NCBI RefSeq assembly: GCF_026239675.1
Contig: NZ_JAPIVQ010000006.1
Coordinates: 248,001-312,000, forward strand
Length of the DNA: 64,000 nucleotides
Origin: Pedobacter sp. PLR
GTDB lineage: Bacteria > Bacteroidota > Bacteroidia > Sphingobacteriales > Sphingobacteriaceae
Direction: 5' to 3'
In this document: one piece after another, positions 49,789 to 58,318 of the stretch
How the letters are laid out: every line of letters begins with the position of its first letter
How positions within the stretch are numbered: position 1 is the first letter of the stretch
Made by a program: the position numbers and the translations under genes
The notes under the pieces: generated by a model
Database searches by the model: none
Told to the model about the DNA's origin: nothing
What the model saw: only the letters and a program-made list of their open reading frames with translations

Positions 49789-51336
49789 ATGGCCGAGAAA
49801 GGTTTAAAAAAGTGGGTGATCACGTTCACGGTAATCACAGCCTCCTTATTGGAGCTGATTGATACGACCATTGTGAACGTTGCCATCCCTCAGATACAGG
49901 GTAACCTGGGCGCAACTCTCGAAGATGTGGCCTGGTTATCTACCGGTTATGCGGTGGCGAATGTCATCGTACTGCCCATGTCAGGCTGGCTGGGCAGTCG
50001 TTTCGGACGCAAGAATTATTTCCTTTTTTCAATTGTACTCTTTACCCTTGCTTCCTTCCTTTGCGGAAATGCAACTAATCTGGAAGAACTGATCGCCTTC
50101 CGTATCCTTCAGGGGCTTGCGGGTGGTGGATTGATTTCTACCGCACAAGCCATCTTAATCGAAACCTGGCCCAGGGAAGATATCGGTATTGCCACCGCAT
50201 TGTTTGGCCTGGGGGCCGTTGTAGGCCCAACTGTAGGTCCAACTATTGGTGGTTATTTACTGGAAATCAGCTCCTGGCCTTTAATCTTTTACGTGAATAT
50301 TCCCGTCGGGATTCTGGCGGCCTATTGTACCTACACCTTTGTGAAGGAGACGCCAAAAGATGGAAAAGGACTGCCGGTAGACTGGTGGGGAATGGTGTTG
50401 CTTGTGATTGCCGTAGGTAGTTTACAGACTTTACTGGAAAAAGGAGAGAGTGAAGATTGGTTTGCAACACCCTACATTATCGTATTGGCTGTGGCTTCCG
50501 TTTTAGGTTTATTGCTCTTCATCTGGAGAGAATTAAGCACAGATCACCCGATTGTGAATTTTAAGATTATGAGGCACCGCAGTTTCTCTGTCGGCATGTT
50601 TACCTCCTTTATTTTAGGTTTCGGGTTGTATGGCTCGGTGTTCGTATTCCCGATATTTTGTCAGAATTTGCTGGGATTCTCTCCGCTACAAACCGGAGAA
50701 TTGCTGTTCCCGGGTGGATTATGTACTATAGTCATGATGCCTTTTGTCGGGATTATGCTTAAGAAAAACATACCTGCGCAGTTTATGGCCACCATTGGGA
50801 TGTTCCTTTTCTTCGTTTTCTGTACGATGTTGAGCAATTCGACATTGCAGTCAGGAACAGGAGATTTCTTCCTTCCCCTGATGATCAGAGGTGTGGGTAT
50901 GGCCTTGTTATTTGTACCACTGACGACGCTGGCCATTCAGGACCTTAAAGGTGCTGAAATCGGACAGGGCTCAGGATTAAACAATATGATGAGACAGTTG
51001 GGTGGATCTTTCGGGATTGCGGCTTTAACCACGTTAATTCACGTGCGCCAGGGTTTCCACCGCAGCAATTTGCTGGTCAATGTGAACGAGCATAACCCTG
51101 CATTTACGGAGCGTTTCAATGGCTTTATCCAGAATTTCATGTCGAAAGGGTACAATTACCTGGATGCAAAATCCCTGGCACTAAAAGCGATTGAAGGTGC
51201 CGTTACGAAACAAAGTTTATTGCTGACTTATAGTGACGCCTATTGGGTGGCAGGATTGGTGCTTTTATGCTCAATCCCATTGCTATATCTTCAGAAATTC
51301 AAGAAGAATGTCGCCATTCCGGTAGATATTCATTAA
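49789..51336 (+). CDS. DHA2 family MFS drug exporter, EmrB type
   Basis: This 515-residue protein has about 14 membrane helices and the DHA2 motifs LIDTTIVNVAIPQIQGNLGA, WLSTGYAVANVIVLPMSGWLGSRFGRKNYFL, ILQGLAGGGLISTAQAI, and GAVVGPTVGPTIGGYL (antiporter motif C). It pairs with EmrA and TolC as a proton-driven exporter of hydrophobic compounds across both membranes. Substrates are unknown. A strong terminator follows its stop by 2 bp. Confidence 0.95.
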   Translation: MAEKGLKKWVITFTVITASLLELIDTTIVNVAIPQIQGNLGATLEDVAWLSTGYAVANVIVLPMSGWLGSRFGRKNYFLFSIVLFTLASFLCGNATNLEELIAFRILQGLAGGGLISTAQAILIETWPREDIGIATALFGLGAVVGPTVGPTIGGYLLEISSWPLIFYVNIPVGILAAYCTYTFVKETPKDGKGLPVDWWGMVLLVIAVGSLQTLLEKGESEDWFATPYIIVLAVASVLGLLLFIWRELSTDHPIVNFKIMRHRSFSVGMFTSFILGFGLYGSVFVFPIFCQNLLGFSPLQTGELLFPGGLCTIVMMPFVGIMLKKNIPAQFMATIGMFLFFVFCTMLSNSTLQSGTGDFFLPLMIRGVGMALLFVPLTTLAIQDLKGAEIGQGSGLNNMMRQLGGSFGIAALTTLIHVRQGFHRSNLLVNVNEHNPAFTERFNGFIQNFMSKGYNYLDAKSLALKAIEGAVTKQSLLLTYSDAYWVAGLVLLCSIPLLYLQKFKKNVAIPVDIH

Positions 51337-51338
51337 AA

Positions 51339-51372
51339 AAACAGCCGTTAAGACTTATCTTAACGGCTGTTT
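51339..51372 (+). terminator. Terminator of the efflux operon
   Basis: AAACAGCCGTTAAGA 51339-51353 and TCTTAACGGCTGTTT 51358-51372 form a perfect 15 bp stem around CTTA, directly after the emrB-type stop codon. The 202 bp that follow to the ppc start show no other gene. Confidence 0.9.
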
Positions 51373-51574
51373 AATCCCAAAAAATTAACAATTAATTATG
51401 CTTCATTCAGGCGCATACGCCCGGTTTCAGCAATTCTTTAAAAGGAATTTGTATAACCTCTATGCATCTAAGTTAATAAATTCCCCCCGGAACTGCAATT
51501 AAATTAATTTGCCTCCCTTTCTCCATTTCCGAATCATTTTTGGTAGCTTAAGCGCGAAAAAATGAACCATAAAG

Positions 51575-54166
51575 ATGATGCAGAAACAACGCGCGAAAGG
51601 CCAGAGAGAGTCCGTATTCAACAATGAGGTTGTCTCCAGATTTGAACTTTATAACAGCCTTTTCCTAACCCTTCCCTTCTACAGAGTAAAAGACACCGGA
51701 ACTTTGCTTCCGCTCTTCATTAAGTATTGCGAAGATGGTGTCAAGAACCACGAAACGCCAGCAGGAATCATTAATGCATTTTTTGAAAAGTATACCCAAA
51801 ATAATTCTAAGAAAGACATTATCGACCTACTTTTCCGCTTCATTCAATACATCGAACGTCAGGTGGTATTGTTTGATGCTGTTGAAGATGCCTCCTTCAA
51901 TAAACTAAATGCAGATGAAGAACACAGTGCTTTACTTGTTTATCTGAAGAAGGGGGTCGACAATCCGGCCTTAACCGAAAAAATTGAGAAACTAATTGAA
52001 GACTTTTCCCTGAGATTGGTACTGACTGCCCACCCTACCCAGTTTTACCCGGGGAGTGTGCTTTCTATCATTACCGATCTGACCACAGCGATTAAAACCA
52101 ACGATATTTCTACCATTAACCAGTTGCTACAGCAGCTGGGGAAAACGCCATTCTTTAATAAGAAGTCGCCGACTCCGGTAGATGAAGCTTTGAGCCTGGC
52201 CTGGTACCTTGAAAATGTATTTTATTTTGCTGCCGCAAATATTCAATCGGAAATTGACAAAAGCTTAAACGACTATAATCTGGAATCCAAAAAGATCATC
52301 GAACTGGGCTTCTGGCCGGGTGGTGACCGTGACGGGAATCCAAATGTGCATACTGATTCTACCATTCAGGTATCCAAAATGCTACGTCAGATCCTTTTCA
52401 GATGCTATTACAGGGATTTTAGAAACCTGAAACGCCGCATTACGTTTAGAGGGGTGGAAGAGAATATCGCCTTAGTTCAGGAAACCCTGTACGAACAGGC
52501 ATTTAACCCTAATATCGCCACTGAAGATATTTCCGGGAGCCTGATTGAAAGGTTGAACAAGATCAAAACCACACTTTTAGAAGACCACGACGGCCTGTTT
52601 GCAGACCTGGTTTCTGACCTGATCCGCAAGATTGAGCTTTATGGCAGTCACTTTGCCTCTTTAGACATTCGCCAGGACAGCAGGGTGTTGAGAGATGTCC
52701 ACGCATATTGTCGCCAGAGCAAGCCTTTAACGACCTTGTATCCTGAAAATTATGACGATTTAAATGAGCAGGAAAAGATCAATGCGCTGATCTTTAAAAG
52801 TGCAAAGGTAAATTATACCGAAACTCCGGATTCTTTAACAGAAGATACCCTGCAAACCATCGCAGAGATTAAACAAATCCAGCAAATCAATGGCGCATTG
52901 GCTTGTCACAGGTTTATTATCAGTAATTGCCAGCAGGCGAGTGATGTGTTGCAACTGATTGAGCTATTCCTTTATAACGGCTGGACGGAAGAGGAACTAA
53001 CGATAGATTTCGTGCCGCTTTTCGAAACCGTACATGACCTTGCAGATGCTGCGGAGATCATGGAAACGTTGTATAGTCATCCATTCTATAAGAAACATTT
53101 ACAAAAAAGAGGTGGCAAACAGCACATCATGCTGGGCTTCTCCGACAGTACCAAAGATGGTGGTTACCTAATGGCCAACTGGTCTATCTTTAATGCGAAA
53201 GTAGCCCTTACCGCTACCGCCGACAAACATAACATACAACTTGCCTTCTTTGATGGCAGAGGTGGGCCTCCTTCCAGAGGTGGAGGTAAAACACACCGTT
53301 TCTATGCCTCTATGGGGAAAGAAATTGCCAATAAAAACATTCAACTTACCGTTCAGGGCCAAAGTATCAGCTCTCAATACGGTTCTATTGACAGTGCCGA
53401 GTTTAATATGGAGCAACTGATCAATGCAGGTATTTCTGCCGGGATGAAGGAAAAACACAATATTCTCCTGGATCCTTTACATAAAAACCTCCTGGATGAA
53501 ATGGCAACAGAAAGCTATGATGCTTTCGTAGCCTTACGTCAACATCCTTTGTTCCTGAGCTACCTGGAGAAATTCTCGCCGCTAACCTTGCTTTCCAAGA
53601 TTACCATCAGCAGCAGACCAGTAAAGAGAAACTCCGGAGGTGCCTTGAAACTGGAAGACCTGAGGGCAATTAGCTTTGTCACTGCATGGAGCCAGCTGAA
53701 ACAGAATATTCCAGGCTTCTATGGTATCGGAACGGCACTAAAAAGCCAGTTAGAGCTTGGAAACTGGGATAAAGTGGTAAAAACTTATCAGGAATCAGGG
53801 TATTTCAAAACCATCATCGACAATTGCATGATGTCTATGAGTAAGTCTGATTTCGCGATCACTGCGTATTTTGCCAATGACAAAGAATATGGCGCTTTCT
53901 GGTCTACTCTTTACGAAGAATTTGAGCTGTCTAAGGAATTGTTATTGAAACTTTCAGGCCATGAGAGCCTGATGGAGAATTACCCTGTTGAGAAGCGCTC
54001 TATTTCCGTTAGGGAGAAGATTGTACTGCCATTGGTATTGATCCAGCATTACGCTTTAGAACAGTTGCAAAACGAGAATGCTGATGAGGAAGAATTACAA
54101 TCATTAGAAAAACTAGCGATCAGAACCGTTTATGGTATTGTAAACGCTGGCAGGAACCTCGCTTAA
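51575..54166 (+). CDS. ppc: Phosphoenolpyruvate carboxylase
   Basis: This 863-residue enzyme adds bicarbonate to PEP to give oxaloacetate and refill the TCA cycle. The catalytic His is H153 in VLTAHPTQFYPG, with GFWPGGDRDGNPNV, GFSDSTKDGGYL near 521 and the Gly-rich FDGRGGPPSRGGGKTH near 559 (bicarbonate and PEP binding). Sequence identity to E. coli Ppc is modest, and the end is RNLA, where RNTG is canonical. The Asn used for aspartate inhibition is kept. Two adjacent ATGs are at the start. Confidence 0.95.
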   Translation: MMQKQRAKGQRESVFNNEVVSRFELYNSLFLTLPFYRVKDTGTLLPLFIKYCEDGVKNHETPAGIINAFFEKYTQNNSKKDIIDLLFRFIQYIERQVVLFDAVEDASFNKLNADEEHSALLVYLKKGVDNPALTEKIEKLIEDFSLRLVLTAHPTQFYPGSVLSIITDLTTAIKTNDISTINQLLQQLGKTPFFNKKSPTPVDEALSLAWYLENVFYFAAANIQSEIDKSLNDYNLESKKIIELGFWPGGDRDGNPNVHTDSTIQVSKMLRQILFRCYYRDFRNLKRRITFRGVEENIALVQETLYEQAFNPNIATEDISGSLIERLNKIKTTLLEDHDGLFADLVSDLIRKIELYGSHFASLDIRQDSRVLRDVHAYCRQSKPLTTLYPENYDDLNEQEKINALIFKSAKVNYTETPDSLTEDTLQTIAEIKQIQQINGALACHRFIISNCQQASDVLQLIELFLYNGWTEEELTIDFVPLFETVHDLADAAEIMETLYSHPFYKKHLQKRGGKQHIMLGFSDSTKDGGYLMANWSIFNAKVALTATADKHNIQLAFFDGRGGPPSRGGGKTHRFYASMGKEIANKNIQLTVQGQSISSQYGSIDSAEFNMEQLINAGISAGMKEKHNILLDPLHKNLLDEMATESYDAFVALRQHPLFLSYLEKFSPLTLLSKITISSRPVKRNSGGALKLEDLRAISFVTAWSQLKQNIPGFYGIGTALKSQLELGNWDKVVKTYQESGYFKTIIDNCMMSMSKSDFAITAYFANDKEYGAFWSTLYEEFELSKELLLKLSGHESLMENYPVEKRSISVREKIVLPLVLIQHYALEQLQNENADEEELQSLEKLAIRTVYGIVNAGRNLA

Positions 54167-54174
54167 CCTCCTTA

Positions 54175-54257
54175 AAAAGCAGAACTAAACTTTTCATCCC
54201 CGAATCTTTGCTTTTCAGCAAAGATTCGAATGTTTTCAAAGCATTAGTTCTGCTTTT
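54175..54257 (+). terminator. Nested hairpin after ppc
   Basis: The outer arms AAAAGCAGAACTAA 54175-54188 and TTAGTTCTGCTTTT 54244-54257 pair perfectly over 14 bp. Inside, CGAATCTTTGC 54201-54211 and GCAAAGATTCG 54218-54228 form an 11 bp hairpin with loop TTTTCA. It begins 8 bp after the ppc stop. The outer right arm ends in four T. The gene-free region 54167-54570 holds this and the element at 54435-54525, and nothing else that I recognise. Confidence 0.75.
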
Positions 54258-54434
54258 ATATATTCTCCTACTCCTGTTTCAAGCTATGATGCCTTAGCCG
54301 GCCTGCGCTTTAACTGATCTTGCTGTTAACCAGCTCCCTCTCTTGAAACTTCAATGCCTTTCCAATTTGCTGCGATATTTTAAGCCTTTCCTGATGCGTA
54401 GGCTATTACCCCCATTCCGAACCTTTATTGCATA

Positions 54435-54525
54435 AAAAAAGAAGCTTTGCTATGAAACGGCCTTGAAAATTTTGTGCTGTTTAGCGCAAAAGGTTTCAGC
54501 CGATGAATAGTCAAGCTTCTTTTTT
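54435..54525 (-). terminator. Nested hairpin after ahpD
   Basis: The outer arms 54435-54447 (six A then GAAGCTT) and 54513-54525 (AAGCTTC then six T) pair perfectly over 13 bp. Inside, TGAAAC 54453-54458 pairs with GTTTCA 54493-54498, and TTTTGTGC 54470-54477 with GCGCAAAA 54484-54491 around TGTTTA. On the minus strand it ends in six T, fitting ahpD termination. Confidence 0.72.
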
Positions 54526-54570
54526 AAGAATTCTTCAGGAGTAATTACGTCCCCCGAAGCACAAATAGGT

Positions 54571-55155
54571 TTAGTAAATTACTTTACCCGCAGAAGTAAC
54601 GATTGAAGCGATACGTACCGCATCAAATACTCTTTCTTCTGTAGCGCCTAAAGCAAGAATAGAGTGCTCATGTGCATTTACACACATTTCACAGCCATTA
54701 ACGGCAGAAACGGCAATACTCATTAGCTCAAAAAACTCTTTACCTGTAACCGGGCTGCTCATAATCTGCATGCGTACACGGGCAGGGATTTGTGTATATT
54801 TTTCTTTTCCAGTGAAGTGGCGGAAACGGTAAAACACGTTATTTAATGCCAATAAAGATGCGCAACCTACTGCTTCAGCGATTTCTTCTACTGTTGCTTC
54901 TTTTGCGATCGCCAATTTCTCAAAGAAATCAGTTAACACTTTATTGTTGTTATTTACAGCAATGCTCAATGCGATTAATGCACATTCTTTATCACTCATG
55001 TGATTTGAGGTAAAAGTGCTGCTTAAGTTTAATTTTAAATCACGTACGTATCTTGAATTACCTTTTTCTAAAAGCGTAAGGCTTTCGTTTCTGTAATCTG
55101 GTTCAAGACCTACTACGGCTAATAATTCCTGAATGGTTTCTGTTGCTGCTGTCAT
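54571..55155 (-). CDS. ahpD: Alkyl hydroperoxide reductase D-type protein (carboxymuconolactone decarboxylase family)
   Basis: This 194-residue helical protein has the AhpD active site C155-x2-C158 with H162 (VNGCEMCVNAHEHS), preceded by MSSPVTGKEFFELMSIAVS. It is expected to reduce AhpC through its CxxC. The ATG at 55155 gives MTAATETIQELLAVVG; the longer frame from 55191 runs into the hairpin between the two genes. It lies 76 bp downstream of ahpC on the same strand. Confidence 0.93.
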   Translation of the reverse strand: MTAATETIQELLAVVGLEPDYRNESLTLLEKGNSRYVRDLKLNLSSTFTSNHMSDKECALIALSIAVNNNNKVLTDFFEKLAIAKEATVEEIAEAVGCASLLALNNVFYRFRHFTGKEKYTQIPARVRMQIMSSPVTGKEFFELMSIAVSAVNGCEMCVNAHEHSILALGATEERVFDAVRIASIVTSAGKVIY

Positions 55156-55180
55156 GATAAATAAATTTTTGGGTAAAAGA

Positions 55181-55211
55181 AATCCCTGCAAAAATGCATT
55201 TTACAGGGATT
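55181..55211 (-). promoter_or_regulatory. Intergenic hairpin between ahpC and ahpD
   Basis: AATCCCTG 55181-55188 pairs with CAGGGATT 55204-55211, with AAAA/TTTT pairing inside around TGCA. No strong T tract follows on the minus strand, so it may act as a partial terminator or RNA-stability stem that makes ahpC mRNA more abundant than ahpD mRNA. Confidence 0.55.
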
Positions 55212-55231
55212 CTTAGGATAAAACAGTAAAA

Positions 55232-55777
55232 TTATACAGTTAAAGTCTCTTGACCTTTTTCCCAGTTACATGGGCAAAGTTCGTCAGTTTGCAAAGCATC
55301 CAGTACTCTGATTACTTCTTTAACGTTACGACCAACACTTAAATCATTTACACTTGCCCAACGAACGATACCTTGAGGATCGATGATGAAAGTAGCACGG
55401 TAAGCGATTTTTTCGTTTGGCTCTAAAATATCTAAAGCTTCAGCTAAAGATTTAGAAGTATCTGCTAACATTGGGAATTTCAAATCACGTAAATCATCGT
55501 GGTGAGTTCTCCATGCAGCGTGAACGAATTCTGAATCCGTAGATGCACCGATTAAGGTAGTATCACGGTCACGGAATTCATTGAAGTTGTTGTTAAATTC
55601 AGCGATTTCTGTTGGGCAAACAAAAGTAAAATCTTTTGGCCACCAGAACATACAAGTCCATTGGTTGTTTTCGTTGATTAAAGAATCTGAAGTAATTGTT
55701 TCGAATTCTTTACCTTTTTCGAGACTAACTACTGCAGTTTTTGAGAATGACGGGAATTGTTGACCTATATTAATCAT
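55232..55777 (-). CDS. ahpC: Peroxiredoxin, AhpC type
   Basis: This 181-residue 2-Cys peroxiredoxin reduces peroxides and alkyl hydroperoxides. The peroxidatic cysteine is C54 (WPKDFTFVCPTE), and the C-terminus carries C168 and C170 in LCPCNWEKG. This C-terminal CxC arrangement is that of mycobacterial AhpC, which is recycled by AhpD rather than AhpF. The neighbouring ahpD and the absence of ahpF agree. A -7 box lies at 55805-55812, with an OxyR-like dyad further upstream at 55856-55891. Confidence 0.96.
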   Translation of the reverse strand: MINIGQQFPSFSKTAVVSLEKGKEFETITSDSLINENNQWTCMFWWPKDFTFVCPTEIAEFNNNFNEFRDRDTTLIGASTDSEFVHAAWRTHHDDLRDLKFPMLADTSKSLAEALDILEPNEKIAYRATFIIDPQGIVRWASVNDLSVGRNVKEVIRVLDALQTDELCPCNWEKGQETLTV

Positions 55778-55804
55778 AGTTTTTATTTTTTAAATTTCGT
55801 ACCG

Positions 55805-55812
55805 CAAAGGTA
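55805..55812 (-). promoter_or_regulatory. Candidate -7 box (TACCTTTG) for ahpC
   Basis: CAAAGGTA on the plus strand reads TACCTTTG on the minus strand, 27 bp upstream of the ahpC ATG. Confidence 0.55.
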
Positions 55813-55855
55813 AGGCTATATCCCCTGAAATGCAACCAATTTCAAGAGATAACAG

Positions 55856-55891
55856 ATACTTAATACTGATACTCATATAGACAAAATCTAT
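55856..55891 (-). promoter_or_regulatory. Candidate OxyR-binding site upstream of ahpC
   Basis: Two adjacent 15-mers match the OxyR consensus ATAGNTNNNANCTAT: 55877-55891 (ATAGACAAAATCTAT, exact ATAG-N7-CTAT ends) and 55856-55870 (ATACTTAATACTGAT). They start 21 bp apart, close to the 22 bp of known OxyR tetramer sites. They lie 43-79 bp upstream of the -7 box, where a LysR-type activator would bind. A further ATAGTT stands at 55894. Confidence 0.6.
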
Positions 55892-55922
55892 ACATAGTTA
55901 TTTAATATTAGTTTTCCTCTAT

Positions 55923-58289
55923 TTACTTTTTTAAAGTCGTTTCGAACAGTTTATAGATGCGTTTATACTCATCTGTCCAGCTGGAAGGCTCCACAAACCC
56001 ATGATCTTCAACCGGATAAACCGCCAGTTCCCAGTTTTCTTTACCTAACTCAATGAAGCGCTGCGAAAGTCGGACGATGTCCTGGAACTGCACATTCTCA
56101 TCTACCATGCCATGACACATCAGTAAATTGCCCTTCAAACCTTTGGCAAAATAGATCGGAGAGCTGCGTTTATAGGCAAGTTCATCATTAAAAGGCTCAT
56201 TTAAGATATTTGAAGTATAGCCATGATTGTAATGGGCCCAATCGGTAACCGACCTGAGTGCCGCACCACTGGCAAACACCTCAGGTTCGTTAAATAGGGC
56301 CATTAAGGTGATAAAGCCGCCGTACGAGCCGCCGTATAAGCCAACATGCTTCGGATTTACATTATATTTCTCCACCAGCAATTTCACGCCATCTACCTGA
56401 TCGGTTAAATCTTTTCCGCCCATATGCCTGTAAATACCGGTCCGGTGATCCCTGCCATAGCCAGAACTCGCCGTATAATCGATGTCGATCACCGTATATC
56501 CGTTATCCGCCAGCATATTGTTGAACATATACTCTCTCGAATACTGGCTCCACCAGTAATGTACGTTTTGCAAATAACCTGCCCCATGTACAAAAACTAC
56601 CGCCGGACGGTTCGGATGAGGATTTTTAGCCGGATAAACTCTCGCATAGACGTCGGAACCGTAACGGTTTTTAAACGAAACCAAATCTGGCTCCCTCCAT
56701 TGGTATGCTTTGAACTCTTCGGAGCTTGAATTGGTCACCTGAATGGCCTTTGCACCCGGTTTATTGGCCTGAATGTACAGCTCCCATGGTTTATTCATAT
56801 AGGAATAATTGATGGCCAGCCATTGCTCATCCGGCGAAAGCGTTACTTCATTTCCACCTTTCATACTGGTTAATTGCACCAGTGGGCCGCCATTTACATC
56901 CAGCTTATAAAAATGCGTGATGCCGGGATGGTCTTTATTTGCGGTGATATAGAAGGTTTTCTTGTCTTTTGAAAGGTCCAGTTTCTGCAGCTCCCAATTG
57001 CCGGAAGTCAGCTGTTTTTTTACGCCAGTGGCGATATTTGCCAGGTACAAATGACTGTATCCGCTGGCCTCACTTTGAAAATAAAAGCGGTTTTGGTCTA
57101 CCCAGCCAACATTTCCCCAGCCAATGCCAGGGCCACCAATCCAGGCCTCATCTCTTTGCCGGTCGATAATGCTGAGGTTTCCTGTAGCGGCATCCAGCTT
57201 CAAAATCCAGCGATCTTTATTGTCCTGCGCATCGGCAATCATGATTGCAGCCGTTCCGGACTCATTCCAGTACGGCCCGTCCAGATTTACCTGACGGTCT
57301 TCGTTCTTCTTTTGACGCCCGGCCAGTTGCTTAGGATAGTCCTTCACATAGTCAGGAAGGTCTTTTATTCCCGGAATTTGCTCCGTATGGACGCTATAAA
57401 CGGTATCGCGCTCCTGATCATAAATATAGTGCTGGTAGGTTGGCAATGGCTCCCCAACTTTAGTTCTTCCGGCAATATCTTCGGTATATCCCGAAGCTGT
57501 GATGTAATTGGGAACAATCGTGTTTACACCGCCTACAGCAGGGCTGACTAGCTTATAACTCACAAATCTGGCATCCGGACTAACCACCAATCCGCTCAGG
57601 AACTTGTCTTCCAGATAAATCGGTCTTAATGTTTTCTCCGCTTTTTCAGGATTGATGTTAACGATCCTTCCTCTTGTTGGTTTTCCTGCTGCATTCCTCT
57701 TCTTAATGATGTCAAAAAGATCCGACTGATCGTCCTTTAACCAGGTATTCTGGACGGTAACCTTGTTTTTATCTCCAACATTTCCAGCTTTTCCTTTGAC
57801 AAAGTTCGTCAGCTGTCTGATTTCATTACTTTTCAGGTTCAGCGCAAAAAGATTGTCACCACGTTGAAAAACCACCCTTCCATCTTTCCCGAAACGAGGA
57901 TTAACTTCCCTTTCTATGGTACGTGTCAATCGTTGTTCGGTCCTCTTTTTTGGGTGATATAGGTATAAATCGCCGGCTTTTTCAACGATTCCCATGGTAC
58001 GGTCATCCGAATAAATATAGTTTGTACCAATGGCTGCTATCTTCGCTTTCTCTTCAGACTTTTCTCTTTTCAAAGACGCAGCCTGAACCTGAAAACCTTC
58101 AGATTTCTCTTTATTTTCAGGGTTCCAGTCAAAAAACACGACTTTACTGTCGGCCGACCAACGGAAGTTTGTCGGGGCCACACCGATCCATTTCTGGTCG
58201 CGCATGATCTTTTCAACACTTAAGGTTGGGTTTTGTTGCGCCTGAGCGACAGTACCAGTAAGTAACAATAGGGTAATTATTTTTTTCAT
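55923..58289 (-). CDS. S9 family prolyl oligopeptidase / dipeptidyl-peptidase IV-like
   Basis: This 788-residue secreted serine peptidase has a signal peptide (MKKIITLLLLTGTVAQAQ), an N-terminal beta-propeller (WSADSKVVFFDW, NPRFGKDGRVVFQRGDNLFALN, LSPDEQWLAINYSYM) and a C-terminal alpha/beta hydrolase. The triad is S655 (GLYGGSYGGFITL), D730 (CHGMVDENVQF) and H763 (VEDHGF). Members release dipeptides or tripeptides after proline. It is probably periplasmic. The unrecognised gene at 58319 lies upstream in the same direction with a 29 bp gap. Confidence 0.93.
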   Translation of the reverse strand: MKKIITLLLLTGTVAQAQQNPTLSVEKIMRDQKWIGVAPTNFRWSADSKVVFFDWNPENKEKSEGFQVQAASLKREKSEEKAKIAAIGTNYIYSDDRTMGIVEKAGDLYLYHPKKRTEQRLTRTIEREVNPRFGKDGRVVFQRGDNLFALNLKSNEIRQLTNFVKGKAGNVGDKNKVTVQNTWLKDDQSDLFDIIKKRNAAGKPTRGRIVNINPEKAEKTLRPIYLEDKFLSGLVVSPDARFVSYKLVSPAVGGVNTIVPNYITASGYTEDIAGRTKVGEPLPTYQHYIYDQERDTVYSVHTEQIPGIKDLPDYVKDYPKQLAGRQKKNEDRQVNLDGPYWNESGTAAIMIADAQDNKDRWILKLDAATGNLSIIDRQRDEAWIGGPGIGWGNVGWVDQNRFYFQSEASGYSHLYLANIATGVKKQLTSGNWELQKLDLSKDKKTFYITANKDHPGITHFYKLDVNGGPLVQLTSMKGGNEVTLSPDEQWLAINYSYMNKPWELYIQANKPGAKAIQVTNSSSEEFKAYQWREPDLVSFKNRYGSDVYARVYPAKNPHPNRPAVVFVHGAGYLQNVHYWWSQYSREYMFNNMLADNGYTVIDIDYTASSGYGRDHRTGIYRHMGGKDLTDQVDGVKLLVEKYNVNPKHVGLYGGSYGGFITLMALFNEPEVFASGAALRSVTDWAHYNHGYTSNILNEPFNDELAYKRSSPIYFAKGLKGNLLMCHGMVDENVQFQDIVRLSQRFIELGKENWELAVYPVEDHGFVEPSSWTDEYKRIYKLFETTLKK

Positions 58290-58318
58290 TTTGTTTGTTT
58301 TGGTAATTCAGACCGGCA

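Noticed and set aside
57051..57551. 166-residue open frame antisense to the S9 peptidase
   Set aside because: The S9 peptidase frame has the conserved catalytic and propeller features; the opposite frame has none.
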